A DNA stretch of 64,000 bases from Adiantum capillus-veneris (GCA_014529385.2 CM043970.1:63594996-63658995), one strand, 5' to 3'; shown: positions 11,611 through 23,879, numbered from the stretch's first letter. Notes: generated from the letters alone by a model not told the origin. A program made the numbers and translations.

Positions 11611-11925
11611 ATCTTTTTTATGCAAAAAGGAGGGAGAGAGGGTGGGGGGGGTGGGGGGGGAGAGAAGGGTGACCAAAAATCAAGGAAAGACTCAAAACAA
11701 GTTTTGATTTTGGAAGTATGTGGTGAATCATGATTTTCAAGACACCATGCTCTTCCAAGTCTTGCATACTCTAATTTCTTATGGACCTTTGTTCTCATCC
11801 TCATCACAATTTGCATAAAACTATGGAGATCAATAGTGTCATTTCCCTTTTCATACGCTTTCAAAACTACCAAACGTCTTTCCATCTTAAAAGATAACTG
11901 CAAATAAAACACCTTCTCTCCTCTA

Positions 11926-12275
11926 GCATTGAAATCACCTTGTATTTTTTGGAAAATGGACATCTGCTTTATATAGATCTCCCTTCAAGCTATTTTTCCC
12001 ATGTAGAGATATCAACAACCTTATTTAACACTCTATAGATATTTACAAAGAGTACCATAGGTGGCTCTACGTTAAACTAAAATAATTGTGCATAGGTAAA
12101 AACACTTTTATTTATTTATTATCAAACCATAATATACATATGAAAGTCACCCTACTAATAAACACACACCTAGAGCAAAAAATAAGGGTTCACATAAGAA
12201 AATTTGATAACGTGCCTTGGTCACCGCTACTTTACCTATACTAAATAAATATATCATAGCTATATAGATATATAT
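11926..12275. repeat. Dispersed repeat block Y, inverted relative to 28420-28800
   Basis: The reverse complement of this segment matches 28420-28800 (ends near GGAGATTTCAATGCTA and TAGTATAGGTAAACTAGC), whereas the adjacent block X is in direct orientation. One of the two loci has therefore undergone an internal inversion or a fold-back rearrangement. A minus-strand open frame (11963-11562) starts inside it; its product is unrecognised. Confidence 0.7.
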
Positions 12276-12279
12276 ACAT

Positions 12280-12909
12280 GTGGTCTATTTAGGATTAGGT
12301 TTAAATTTTTTACTACTTTCTTCTTTTATGATAGATAGTCCAAAAGACAGCTATTTGTTAGTCCCCCCTCGAGTTGATGGTTCATTCCTGTACCATCAAC
12401 TAACTTGCATTGAAATTTTGAAATTTTTTGGTGATATTGTGGTGCTTTTTTCAAGCTTGCATGTCATTTGGATGCTTCCTTGCCTTCATGGGTTGTTTGC
12501 TTGTTAGCACATGCTTTTACTATGTGAGAAGTACATCAACAATAGCATACCTTCTAGGTTTTCTCCTTGACTCATTCTAACTCTAAGTCTTATGGAAGAA
12601 TGTGTCTTAGATAAGGCTTAAGCTGATAGCCATTCACCTTTCTAGGGTGCTCCTTCCCATCTAAGTCCATCAATTGATAGTAGTCATCTCTATAAGCTTT
12701 CTTCGCAATGAAAGGTCCCACCCGCATATTTTCCAACATGGCATCATATCTCTTGTCGAGATAGTGTTGTATCGAATGACCAAGCTCTTTTCTATCATTC
12801 CTTTGTCCTTGAGCCGCCCATCAGGCTTCTCTTTGAGTTGCAATCTTTTTTCTCATAACATTTTTAGGTTGATTCCCTCTTCCACTCTAGTTGCGCCATG
12901 ATGAGCAAT
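12280..12909. other. Stretch without recognisable domain next to the Tat-type element
   Basis: This probably holds the decayed integrase C-terminus and 3' untranslated part of the minus-strand gypsy element. No motif is clear enough to annotate. Confidence 0.4.
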
Positions 12910-13835
12910 CTATTGATTCAATGCTTCATTAGCCTTTTGCTCTTGTTTACTTGTAATCTTTATGGTATGAATGAGGATGCTTCTTGTCCTATACCAAATG
13001 AAATGGGGTGGATTGTGTAGCATCCTTGTAGGTTGTCTTAAATTCCATAATGCCCCATCTAAGAGACCATCCCATAGCTTTGGCTTACTCTTCACCATCT
13101 TTTAATGTTTCTTGCAATGATTTCATCAGCCATTTCTACCAGACCATTTGATAGTGGATAACATGATGCATTGTGTCTATGGTGATTTTGAGCTCCTCGC
13201 ACACTTTTGTTAGTAAACCCTTTCTAAATCATGGACCATTATCAAAGACTATTTCAAGGGGTGTACCAAAACTACAACAAATGTGGGTGTAGAAAAACCT
13301 TCTCACACTGTCTTCTCATTCACTCATGCTACACTTCGTGCTTCTACCCATCTTGTCATATAATCAATGGTAATAAGGATATAAAGTTTACCATTTGTTG
13401 TCCTACACAAAAGGCCCATAGTATCAGTCCTCCATGTTTCAAAAGGGCCATGATTGGCATTGACTGGTTGTCAAGGTCCATACAATAGCCTCTTATTGCC
13501 ATTGACTTGACAATAATGACAGCTTTTACACCAATTTTGGGCATCTACATGCATACTTGGCCAAACATATCCAAGTAGCAAAATCTTTCTTAACGTTAGC
13601 TAATGTGAAAAATGATCGTCACAAGCTTCTTCATGCAATCCTCTTTGGATTTCAAACATTTTGTTAGTGCATGGCACTCTCCTACAAACAAGTTCCTTAC
13701 CCTTTTGGTATAAGACTCCCTCCAACCAAAGAAATGACTTGCCTTCTTGACCAACCTCCTTCTTTGTGCCGTTGTGAATCCTTTGGAAAATTCACCCTCC
13801 AATATGTAGTTAATCATAGGTGTTAAGGACTCCAT
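12910..13835 (-). pseudogene. Tat-type Ty3/gypsy integrase, decayed
   Basis: Read from 13835 down, the minus strand gives the region before the zinc finger (EGEFSKGFTTAQRRRLVKKA, normally followed by HHCC). Next comes a CxxC-like KSCHYCQVNGNK with a PWQP-type linker and an integrase core start resembling ITIDYMTRWVEA near 13370. Then KLWDGLLDGALWNLRQPTRM corresponds to the WxxxLxxALWAYRT block. The zinc-finger and DDE residues are scattered across frames with many stops. The style (TTAQRRR...KKA) is that of the Athila/Tat side of gypsy rather than the chromodomain elements elsewhere in the window. Confidence 0.75.
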
Positions 13836-13899
13836 ACCCGCATATTATGGTCCTTTCATTGTGTCAGCTAAAATAATGACTTGCAGTTTATTTTGTTCT

Positions 13900-14300
13900 A
13901 AAATAGCTTGTTGACTTAGCGAGTTTGTATCTTGATTCTCCTTCCTTGGGATATGATAGAGTTTCACTTTCCTCAAATTGGCCCAAAAGCTTACAAACCA
14001 GAGAAACTTTGGATCTTAGCCTTTCACTTTTACAAGCCCAAATACCAACATTTTGTTTCACAATGAGGATGCATCACCTTTTATCATAAGTCATATCTTC
14101 TAGGCTGAGCACGCCTTCAATCCATTGAGTAGAACATTGTACTATGCTTCATTGTTGCTTGTTTATCCTTCTAGATCACTTGTTCCTTCGTTTACTACTA
14201 CTCCTTTTAGCCTCACCAACCCCACCCCACCCCACCCCACCCCAAAAATTTACTATGGCTTTTTGAAAAGTGCCATCAAAAAATAAAGTGTATGCATTTC
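13900..14300 (-). pseudogene. Additional (Tat-type) RNase H domain, decayed
   Basis: Between the RT-linked RNase H and the integrase, the minus strand reads YTLFFDGTF (near 14290), a glycine-rich stretch expanded by GGGGT repeats, TSNNEA followed by YNVLLNGLKA, an IKGDA block, and LYHIPRKENQ near 13950. This order (FDG, NNxAEY, GDS/GDA) matches the second, archaeal-type RNase H that characterises the Tat lineage. Several TAG or TGA codons interrupt it. Confidence 0.7.
14215..14250 (-). repeat. (GGGGT)n short tandem repeat
   Basis: On the plus strand, CCCCA/CCCAC units are repeated about five times. They replace the glycine-rich loop of the additional RNase H. Confidence 0.85.
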
Positions 14301-14329
14301 AAATGACTTTGGGTGGTGGTGGAGAAGGT

Positions 14330-15420
14330 GAACTACTATTGGGCACTTTGGTTATCTTCTCATGCATTTGATAGGTAAGAATATCTGCCAATTGGGCTCT
14401 CACATTGTATTCTACTTTGAAGATGTACTCATATCCCTATAGTTTCATCATCCACTTTGTAATCCTTGGACTTAGTGTCATTTTGGATGACACCCAAGGC
14501 AAAAGACCATTATAACTCTACTTGTTGGGTTAGCTTTGGAGTGAATGCAACAACTCTAAAGCTAAATGAATAAGCCTTTCCATGTATTTCACCTTTTTCA
14601 TAAATTATGTGGTGTCAAAGAGAGATTTATTTTTGGATAGATCCATGTTGATTCCTCTTTGTTATACTTTGTTGCCAAGAAAAATGGCCTTGTCTTCCCT
14701 AATGTGGTGCTTGTTTGGTTTGAGATACCCTCCAAGGTTATTTAGGCATTGTAATCCTTCTTCTACTCTCTACACATGTTAAGACCTTGGGCTATAGATA
14801 CAAAATTCATCAAAGAAAGTTTGGAGCACAATAATTCATGAACCATTGGAAAATGGTTGGTGCATTAGTTAGGCCAAGGACATGACCCGAAATGCAAAGC
14901 ATCCCCATGGTGTAATGAACTCAGGGGGGTCACTTAATAATTATGTGACTATCATGTGAGTGCAATAGAAGGGATTTTTAAATTATTATTTTTTTCACAT
15001 TTTCACATACAAAAGAGTACCATAAAATGGAATGAGGAAAAAATTTTACAGATTGAATAGGAAACGGGTGTAGTTTATTTGTAAAATATTCAAAGAAGGA
15101 GTTTTATAAATAGTCCTTGAATGCACGCGATATACACAATTTATACATAGTGACTCCGTCGAGGTAATGAATGTGGTCTTCTTTTGATCTTCCTTTGTAA
15201 TGCATTTTTGGAAATAGCCCAAACAACCATCACAAACAATATAATTTTCATGTATTGCTACTTCATTTAGGATCTCATGTTGGAAACGAAGAGGAAAGTG
15301 GTCCCTCTTAGTCGCTTCATTTAGTGGTAAATAGTCGGTGCACACCCCCCACTTGCCATTCTTTTTTGGTGTCACCATCATAGGGGATACTCACTTGAGT
15401 TTTCCATTGGGTAGATGAAA
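14330..15420 (-). pseudogene. Tat-type Ty3/gypsy reverse transcriptase and RNase H, split by a MITE
   Basis: From 15381 the minus strand encodes VTPKKNGKWGVCTDYLPLNE, then ATKRDHFPLRFQHEILNEVA, CDGCLGYFQ and EDQKKTTFIT. These are the RT blocks of Athila/Tat elements. The frame is cut at 15163-14920 by a MITE and resumes at TPWGCFAFRVM (about 14915) followed by a FFDEFCI block, the counterpart of the active-site FxDD region. The RNase H C-terminal part near 14430 reads YIFKVEYN and then LADILT. Multiple stops make it non-functional. Confidence 0.8.
14920..15163. mobile_element. hAT-type MITE (244 bp), copy 1
   Basis: The insertion interrupts RT homology exactly and is flanked by the 8-bp duplication GTAATGAA (14912-14919 and 15164-15171). 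Terminal inverted repeats are imperfect: CTCAGGGGGGTCACT at one end and CTCGACGGAGTCACT at the other. A second copy of the same 244-bp length, in inverse orientation, is at 50725-50968. The 8-bp duplication fits the hAT superfamily. There is no coding capacity. Confidence 0.9.
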
Positions 15421-16032
15421 CCTTCACATCGTAGTTTTTTTATCTCCTTCAAAAGTGCCACCTCCTTTGAAACACCTAACCTTTTTATCTTTTATGCTCA
15501 AGGGTGATTTTCTAGCTTTATCTCAATGTGATGTTGGATAGTGTCGACTCCTCTGAAATGCTTTCCACCTTTTCTAGCATTGAATCTTTTTGGATGCACC
15601 ACCATTTTGTTGCAAGAGGTGGACAAAGGATAGTATACTTCCTATCAAAACCTCATTATGTCATTGTGTTTCTCTCATGACTATGATTCTTCCATCATCT
15701 GATTGAGAGGTTTGATTTTAACTCCCATCACTTCTATAGAAAACTCTTCTCTAGTGGTGAGATCAATATCTTCTTCTTCTGAGGTTGTGGTTGTGAATTC
15801 CTCTTCAGTTTCAATTGTTATCGATTTCTCTTGTAGGTATTCTTCGTGTTTCTCCTTCATGTTGTAGATAATCTTCCTATGATTGTCATTTTTGCATACA
15901 AGCCACCTTGTCTCCTAACGCTACAAAGCTCATGTTTGCATTAGCCATGGCTGACTAAGGATGATGGAATATTCATTCCCCTTAGTGGTCATCATGACGA
16001 AATCAGCATGCTTTTTAATCCCAAGGAGCTCC
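15421..16032 (-). pseudogene. Tat-type gypsy protease-to-RT linker, decayed
   Basis: The minus strand near 16030-15930 gives ELLGIKKHADFVMMTTKGNE followed by YSIILSQPWL, which matches the protease C-terminus of Tat-type elements (the IxxGRPWL block). The sequence between this and the RT start has acidic linker character and many stops. The protease N-terminal part lies across the CACTA insertion near 21.9-22.1 kb. Confidence 0.65.
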
Positions 16033-16074
16033 ACCTACTATAAGAGATGACTTCATTAGGGATGCCAAATTACG

Positions 16075-16250
16075 GACGTTGTTGGCGACGTCGGTATATG
16101 CATTGCTAAACCTAGAGGGAGATCCAAATTTTGTTTTAAATCAAATTTTTAAGTATTGATGCGTATACCGACCACGTCGATACTGATGCGTATATCGATG
16201 TTGATATCAACACGTATACCGATGCGTTTATCAACACCTATACCAATGTC
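16075..16250. repeat. Left subterminal CACTA repeats
   Basis: Short motifs such as GCGTATACCGA, ATACCGATGCG and CGACGTCGGTATA recur in both orientations. They resemble 21735-21800 at the other end, where transposase-binding subterminal repeats are expected. Confidence 0.6.
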
Positions 16251-16463
16251 ACCTGCAAAATCAATACCATGAGTCCCTTTCTGCATTTTCGCCCCATTTT
16301 TTGAAGTCTCTCTTGCTCTCCTCTTGGTCCCTTGCTTCAGATGTGCTATTGTGGGACTTACTGGGCTTAACATCTCTACTCATACACTTGTTGACAACAA
16401 GAAGGTAAGATTTTTTTGCAAATTTATGGTAGATTTTTTGGTTTTTGTGTGTTTGTGTGACTA

Positions 16464-16468
<5 letters not shown>

Positions 16469-16522
<54 letters not shown>
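16469..16522 (+). repeat. (GT)n microsatellite, about 54 bp
   Basis: A pure GT repeat followed by a CACACACGCACGCAC run near 16600-16625, inside the CACTA element. Open frames of Cys-Val or Thr-His repeats here are translation artefacts. Confidence 0.95.
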
Positions 16523-16523
<1 letters not shown>

Positions 16524-17159
16524 GCAGATTTGGGGGCATACTCTCAAGCTTTTTGTGCTCATTGAGGACGTTTGTGAGTGCACTATCCCTTTCTTTTCTT
16601 GCACACACACACACACGCACGCACGCACATAAACACATAAATAATAAAGATGCACATAAATTTACACACAATTTAACACACTACGCACATACGCACATCC
16701 ATTTTCAAAAATATAACAATTAAAAAAAATATCAAGTTTGTTATTTTAAAATTTAGATTAAATATTATCATTCCAATCAAACATATTAAAATTTGATAAT
16801 CACAAAAAGTTTGAAAAAAAATCATTGAGTTATTTTGGGATCAATTTATAAATAACTTCTTTATTTTTATGTGATTTTATTTAAAATTTATGTTGTACTT
16901 TTAAACTATGGCTCTTAGTAGGTAGGTTGTAAATGTTAGTGTTAGAATAGGTTTTAGGTTTTAGTGTTAGATTTTGAGTGTATTTGACCATCTTAATATG
17001 TTTGGCCATATTAATACATTTAGGTTAAATTATTAGGGTTAGCGTCTTAGGTTTAGGTTTAAGTTATAGTATTAGGTTTAAGTTTGATTATTAGGGTTTG
17101 GTCGTCTTAATAAGTTCAAGTTAGTTTATTAGGGTTGGTGGCTTTTGTTTGGCTATCAG

Positions 17160-18250
17160 TAGTTGGTGATGCGTATTATATCGCTTAGGGCAAAGTGGCG
17201 TTTGCTTTGTTGATTGCTCGAAGTTTAGTCATTTCAATCTGCTTAAGGTTAGCCGCTTAGGATAAGCGGTAAGACTGTTTCAGTCCATTTAGGGTTAACT
17301 GCTTAGGGTTAGCGTGATGTTTGCTTTAGTCGGTCGAAATTGGCGTTGTAAAGGTGCTTAGGGCTGGCCGTATAAAGATGTTTTAAACCAATTTAGAAAA
17401 TCTTTAGTTCGACCATTTTGGTCTACAGTGTTTAATCGATTAGGGTTGGCTGTGTTTCGCCACTTAGGGCTAGCCGCTCAAGTTTTAGTCCTTCACAATT
17501 TGTCTATTTCAAGCCACTCTAAATCGGCTTAGTGTGGCATTAGTTTAGCCATTTCAATAATTCGCTTAGAGTAAGCCGCTTTCGGTAAGCAGTTAAACTG
17601 TTTCAGTTCTCTTAAGGTTAGTTGCTTAGGGTTAACGCGATGTTTTCTTTAACCACTCAAAGTCGACCTATAAAGGTTCTTAGCGGCCATATAAAGACTC
17701 TCTAAATCGATTTAGAAAATCTTTAGTTCAACCATTTCGGTTTGCAGTGTTTAGTCAATTAGGGTTGGCCGTGTTTGGCCACTTAGAGCTAGCCGCTTAG
17801 GTTTTAGTCCTTCATAATTTGGATGTTTCATGTTGCTTAGGGCTAGCCGCTCCGGGTAATAGCGGCTTTTCATTTGGCCGCTCTAAATCGGCTTAGTGTC
17901 GCATTAGTTTAGCCATCTATTCCAACAATCCACTTAGGGTTTTCTGCTTAAGATAAGCGATTGGTCTGTTTTAGTTTGCTTAAGGTTAGCTACTTAGGGA
18001 GAGACATTTGCTTTGCCCGCTCAGAGTTGGCCTTGCGAAGGTGCTTAGGGATAGCCATATAAAGACTCTCTAAACTAGTGTAAGAAATCTTCAATTCGAC
18101 CATTTTGGTATGCAGTGTTTAGTCACTTGGGGTTCGCCATGTTTGGCCATTTAGGGCTTGATGCTTAGGTTTTAGTTCATCGCAATTTAGTTGTTTCAGT
18201 CTACTTAAGTCTAACCGCTTAAGGCTAGTCTCTCAGTAGACTAACCTTGC
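17160..18250 (+). repeat. Degenerate satellite, about 320-365 bp unit, rich in CTTAGGG/TTAGGG
   Basis: Three units can be aligned by the markers TTAGTTCGACCATTTTGGT (near 17403, 17724 and 18090) and CTGTTTCAG (17269, 17592 and 17959). Within units a shorter motif, CTTAGGGYTAGCCGCTTAG, is reiterated. The repetition continues more loosely to about 18860. It lies between the CACTA left end and its transposase, so I read it as an internal array of that element rather than a telomere remnant. Confidence 0.8.
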
Positions 18251-18984
18251 ATGTCCGTCGATCACATACAGCTACCGTACTTGCAAGTTCATGGAAGCTT
18301 TGGAAGCAAAGGAGACACTCTCTCTAGACTCTAGACTCTACAGTCTACTGAGATTGAGATTGAGCCTGAGCCCTGTTTGGCCCCTTAGGGATAGCCACTT
18401 AGATTTTAGTGAAGGGTTAGCAGCTTACTTTGACTGGAAGAGTTTTAGGTTAGATTGTTACAATATTAGGGTTTGTCCTTGATCTACATGCACTGTCATG
18501 TAGACATGGGTGTGTACTTATGTCGCACCCATGAATATAGGCGTTGACCAATAAAGACAAAAGTATTACTCGATGGTCCTAATCTCTGTGCACCTCTAGA
18601 CCGAGGTGTGTGGGGATCAAGCATGGCTATAGAATGTGAGGTAGTTAATTTACATTGTTATCTGCTTTTGGTTTGGCTGAGTAGGGCTAGTCATGCAAAG
18701 ACGCTGTTGGTTTGGTCGATTAGGGCTAGTAGCAAATGGTTTGGCCGATCATGGTTAGTCGTGCAAAGACGCTTATGGTTTTCTTGATTAGGCCTAGCGG
18801 CTTTTGATTTGACCATTATGGCTAGCCGTACAAAGACGTTTATGTTCGGTCATTGGTCCCCTAAGGGCTAGCTAGCCATTTGTTCAAATTTATGTGTTAG
18901 CTCATGTTATACGCTCTAATAGCAGTCTAACTATGTGCATTCACTATAACTAGTTAATTTGTTTTTCAATTTTTAGATTAATTA

Positions 18985-21170
18985 TGGATGATAGGATGGC
19001 ATGCCCTTGTATGATATGTAAGCATCAAATCTTTCAAAAGCAAAAGATCTATGATCAACATATATGCAACAACGGTCTTTTTTCATAAATTAGCTACAAG
19101 ATATGTGTTATCAATCTCGTGGTCAGGAGAGAATAGGTCAACTCTTGGATATTGCTCCAATCTCATCATGGACTCAATAGAGGAGGCAAACATCAAATGA
19201 AACACTATTGGTGGAGTCTACCTCATCAATCATTGATGCTACATTTCAAGAAATTGAGATGGAATAGATGTTGGTGGAAGTATTCTTTGACATGGACCCC
19301 ATCATTGAAAGCCAAGGTGGAGAAAGAACTAGCAGTCAAGGCAACACTAGCTCTTAACCTCAATCATCCCATTCGGCCAAACATTATGCTCTTTGTACAG
19401 CTTTAGCAATTCTTAACCTACAATCTATTTATGGATGGCTCAAAGCTTTTCAAATAGATATATATATATCATATGGATTTACCTAAAAAACCAAAGTTCT
19501 TGTTTGGTTTGTTTTTTGACAGATTGGTCAACGAGCAGATTTTGCCAAAATAAATCACATGTCCCCTACCCGAACTACCACCAAACAGCCTCTTACAAAC
19601 TTGAGGATGGATTATAATAAAGTCCATGCATGTCCTAATGATTGTGTACTCTTTCAAAATGAGTACGAGTATTTGGAACAGTATCCCAAATGCGGATCAA
19701 ATAGGTATAGAGAGGACACACAAGGGAAATTTGTCCCTGCAAAGATTCTACGACACTTTCCAATCATTCCAAGGATAAAGAGTATGTTTAGGTGCAATTC
19801 TATTGCAAATATGATGACATGGCATCAAAACACTAGATCCACAGATGATGTGATGTGGGTGCCTATTGATTCTCTTGCATGGAAGCAAATAGTGGAATGA
19901 TGGCCTACATCTACAGAATAATCTCGTTGTGTCTGTTTTGGTTTGGCAATGGACAGAGTAAACCCATTTGGAACTTGGAGTTCCTCATGGAGCACATGGC
20001 CTATTTTCTTGGTGAACTAGAATCTTCAACTATGGTTGGCTATCAAGAAGGGTCGTCTGTTATTGTCACCGATTGTGTTCCAGGGAAGTACGAGGTAAAG
20101 AACATGGATGTTCAAACATCTAGCACCACTTATATAAGAGCTTCAAATCTTGTGGACAAAGATTTATGTGGTTGATACGTCCCAACCAGTCGATGACATG
20201 CCCATGTGCAAGGCATTCTTATGTGGACCATGCACTATTGGCCAAGATTTGGTGAGTGTTCAAGTAAGTGTTTTGAAACCCATGTCTATCTGCATTCTGT
20301 AGGTGGTGCTCGTTCAATGCTTGATCCTTTTTTATTTTTTCTTTCTAGTCTCAAGATATTTGTTCAAGTAAGTACTTTGAAACCCATATCTATCTGTATT
20401 CTATAGGTAATTCTTGTTCAATGCTTGATTCTTTTTGTTTTTTCTTTCTAGTTTCAAGTTATTAGCTTTTTGGGAGACCATGCATGTCCGCTATGTGGTC
20501 CTCAACTTGGCTTCTGTGGCTTTGGTTATTTGGACAAGACTGTGTACAAGAAGCATGACGATTTTTCATGAAGGTCATGAGCTATGTAGACCAAATATAT
20601 GTAAACACAACATACACCCACTGAAGGCGAGTGATTGGAAGAACATGTGGCAAGGATCAGGAGATTTTATGCCACCTCAAATGGAAAGACTCTCTATTTT
20701 TCATGACCTTCCATATTGGAGTGACTTACTTATCAATCATTTTCTCGACCCAATGCATATTTTTAAAAATGTAGGGGAGATCTTCTGGAACACCATTACT
20801 AGAAAAGGGATAGCAAGGTTCAAAGAGACGACCTGCAAGCTGTGGGATGAATACCAAAGATGTGGCCTCCTCTTAACCCCGATGGAAAATATGTCATCAT
20901 CAATATGAGGCACAAGACAAATATAATAATAATGAGCCAAAGCCAACATGGTTGGACACAAAGGAGTGGGCAAGGATTATGCGAGAGATACAAGAGCATC
21001 TAGACAGGTTTCAACAGCAGTAAGATGCAACCAAAGCATGCTTGGAGTCTGTATAGGATTCTCCCATCTTGGGAGCGGAGGCTACGAGACTCTTCGACAT
21101 GAGTTTGTAAATGTTACACACTATTTAAACAGAATATGTACATATGTTTTATTATCTTATGGTTAATTGT
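18985..21170 (+). pseudogene. CACTA TNP2-type transposase, decayed
   Basis: The reading starts near MDDRMACPCMICKHQ, the N-terminal Cys-rich TNP2 segment. It continues at 19559-19900 with HACPNDCVLFQNEYE, YPKCGSNRY, a PAKILRHFPIIPRIKSMFR block and MMTWHQNTRSTDD. A later frame gives GLAMDRVNPFGTWSSS, the TNP2 GLxxDGFNPFG block. Next come CPLCGPQLGFCGFGYL near 20490 and, at 20630-20900, IFHDLPYWSDLLINHFLDPM followed by HIFKNVGE. All belong to one TNP2 order, but frames change at least four times. A duplicated intron-like segment lies at 20261-20460. TNP2 is the cut-and-paste transposase of En/Spm elements. Confidence 0.85.
20261..20460 (+). repeat. Tandem duplication (103-bp unit) of an intron-like segment
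   Basis: CAAGTAAGT...TTTCTTTCTAG occurs twice (from 20261 and from 20364), each copy with a GTAAGT donor-like start and a pyrimidine-rich TTTCTAG acceptor-like end. It sits between two TNP2 coding blocks, which suggests a duplicated intron. Confidence 0.7.
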
Positions 21171-21419
21171 TTATACTATAGGAGCTTGCCATGAAGCGTC
21201 CTCCGACCGGTAGAGAAGAGAAATATGGATTCAAGCATGGATTATCAAATCTTCTTCTACAACTTCAGGATGAGGGAGAGGCCTCGAGTAGGAGGCCTTA
21301 CCTTTAGTGTGTTTTATGTATATATTTTCATTGAGACATATTGATGTATAGGTAGTTATGTTGTGGTTCATATATACTTTTAGACGGTAGCCATTCAGTT
21401 TTGGGTTTGGTTTTGATTA

Positions 21420-21735
21420 TGAACATTATTATGGTTATGATTATGGTTTATATTGTTCTATCATTTTGGTTTAGGTTCTAAATTTGGTTATGGTTATGGC
21501 TTTGAAATTATGTTATAGTTATGGTTGTGGTTTGAGAATTTGGTTATGGTTATGGCTTTGGGAGTTACTTAATGCTATGGTTATGGTTTTGGAAACCGCT
21601 TAAGGTTATGGTTATTGTTATGATTTGAGAATTTGGTTATGGTTATGGTTTTGTAATATGCTTAAGGTTATGGTTATAGTTTGAGGATTTGGTTATGGTT
21701 ATGGTTTTGGAATCGGCTTAAGGTTATGGTTAATA
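21420..21735 (+). repeat. GGTTATGGTTATGG tandem array (about 60-bp higher unit)
   Basis: Repeats of GAATTTGGTTATGGTTATGG followed by a TTTTGGAAWCSGCTTAAGG-like segment fill the region downstream of the transposase. This fits a CACTA subterminal or internal array. Confidence 0.8.
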
Positions 21736-22425
21736 TTGACGGTCATACCGACACGACCATACCGACGTTTATATAGATGCAGATATCGACGTCGAGGATT
21801 TTCATGACTTGTTTATTTCCATTGGTATGATCGTCAATGTCCACGTGGTGTGTTGTAGTGAGGTTGTAGTGACCCCCACAAAATAATCCCCAAGCAACGT
21901 GATTTTCTATTATTTGTCATTTTTACCTTAATCTATGTTGGCTCTTGACTCTTCAACCCAATTTGTTTTTGAGATGCTCTGTCATGATATTAATTTGAGC
22001 ACCTCCATTTACAAGTTGGCTTCTCTTTTGACAAGTCTACCCTTTATGTAGCAATCAAGTGTTGGAGTGATGTCCTCTTGAGCCTCTACTTGTGCAATTT
22101 TCACAATGGGTATCCCTCCCTTGACTTTCACCCTTGTGCTTATCGCTCATGGAAGCTCCATCTTCACTTGTGAACATAGGGATATAAATTGAGGCCAAGA
22201 AATTCTAGGACCCTTACTTTGCATATTTTCAATCAAATTGTATGGATCCATTACATAACCAAGTGGAAAGTCTTGGAGATTGATCCGCCTTCTTCTTATC
22301 ATTTTGGCTTTCTCTCGCTTACTCTTCTTCTTACTGCTCTCTGGTTGATCCTCCAACATCTTTTCCTTATTACCATGATCACGCTTCATACCATTTGCTT
22401 CTATGAAGTCTCCATTTATTTCAAA

Positions 22426-22575
22426 TGGATTAACTACATATAATACAAGCACACCAAAATTAGGTAGAGGTGGAATAGTCTCTCCTCCATTTCTTTGACA
22501 TGGATTAACTACCTATGTTGCATGCACACCAAAATTGGGCAGAGGTGGAATAGCCTCTCCTCCATTGTTGGTAGG
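22426..22575. repeat. Tandem duplication, 75-bp unit
   Basis: TGGATTAACTAC...CCAAAATTRGGYAGAGGTGG occurs at 22426 and again at 22501. The period is 25 codons, within the gag-protease linker. Confidence 0.8.
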
Positions 22576-23085
22576 TGGTCGTGGACTCACTTCACTAGTC
22601 TCATGTTCCTTTGTGGTTGTCATGGAGGGTCACTCATGTTCATTAGGTTTGGCCTTCATGGCTCACCTCTTGGATAGGGATACTTATAAATGGCATGTCC
22701 CCTTTCTCCATAACTTCGGCACTCTAGCACCGGCTTAGGTCTAGGCTCTCGTTCCACTAGGCATTGAGGTGTCCCTCTTGGTCCTAAACATTGTCTAAAA
22801 TGAATGGTCAAATTGTTAATTGACTCATTGATCCTCTTGATTACCTCCAATGTGACTTATGGACCTTCACAATGGTTGGACCTCTGCCTTGGTTCCCTTG
22901 TGGGGTTGTCTTCAAGATTATGGCCACACTCTTGCACACACTTTATTTTACAAAACTTTTGAGTATCCCTTTGTTTAGCTTTAGTAAATTTTGCGGGTTC
23001 ACCTCACTATACTTTCTTAGTATTAAGAGTTGGAAATACTCCAACAATGAACCTTTCCTATTTCAAAAACTCAGCCCCATCGCCA

Positions 23086-23323
23086 AGGTTAGGGAGGCTC
23101 CTTACAAAGAGTTTATAAACAAAAAAACTCTTGCTTATACACATAATAATCATCAAGTGACTTTTGTTTCAAAATGACAATTTCTTGTGGATGGAAGTAG
23201 TGGAAGGTTAGGGAGGCTCCTTACAAAGAGTTTATAAACAATAAAACTCTTGCTTATACACATAATAATCATCAAGTGACTTTTGTTTCAAAATGACAAT
23301 TTCTTGTGGATGGAAGTAGTGGA
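23086..23323. repeat. Tandem duplication, 119-bp unit
   Basis: AGGTTAGGGAGGCTCC...GGAAGTAGTGG is present at 23086-23204 and 23205-23323 with almost no differences, which indicates a recent duplication in the gag region. Confidence 0.92.
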
Positions 23324-23879
23324 CTAAGAACCTTTGTATCACTTGTTAAAAATTACCTCTAACCTCATGATACAAGGATTGAAACCAAGTACATGCATCT
23401 TTTCTAAGTACTACCTCAAACATACCCAAACTCTCTTGATTTTTTAATATGCATGCCATGCAAAAGTTTGCAAGAAACAATTCATCTTCATCCAGCTCTC
23501 CAAAGAAAAGAGATTCTCCTAAAATTTGTGGCTTCCCTTCCATTATAACAACTAATTACAACAAAGATTAGAATAAGAGATTACCACAAAGAATGAAGTC
23601 ACAAAGTACCACCCTAGTTCCTCTTTGTCAGCTTAACAAGCTTCAATGAGGTCATGAGATGTTTGGTCAAAATAAAAGGGAACCATATTGATTACCTCTA
23701 AAAGGGTTGAAATTCCTCAAAGCTTAAGCTATGAATGAAAATCTCTAGCACTTCATTTTCTTGGTCCCAATTGGTGACAACATCAAAGGTGATAAATTGC
23801 ACTCTCTCAACAATCCCCAAAGCACAACAAGTTGTATGAAAGAGAGATCCTCGTGTTTGTTGAAGGGAGTAAGGAAATA

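Larger units (their letters stand above)
16033..21871 (+). mobile_element. CACTA (En/Spm-type) DNA transposon, decayed
   Basis: The insertion separates the two halves of the Tat-type protease region and contains a TNP2-type transposase. The right end carries TTGTAGTG twice (21853-21860 and 21864-21871), the reverse complement of CACTACAA. The left end is near CACCTACTATAAG, an imperfect match. Subterminal arrays with GACGTCGG/ATACCGAC motifs occur at both ends (16075-16250 and 21735-21800), as is usual for CACTA elements. I could not confirm a 3-bp target duplication, so the outer limits are approximate. Confidence 0.75.

Noticed and set aside
16261-16723. Overlapping frames around 16.3-16.7 kb
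   Set aside because: Produced by the (GT)n tract; no conserved sequence outside it.
17160-18250. Interstitial telomere (TTTAGGG)n
   Set aside because: Only scattered CTTAGGG/TTAGGG words occur within a longer satellite unit of about 320-365 bp. There is no run of consecutive TTTAGGG, and the array sits inside a CACTA element.
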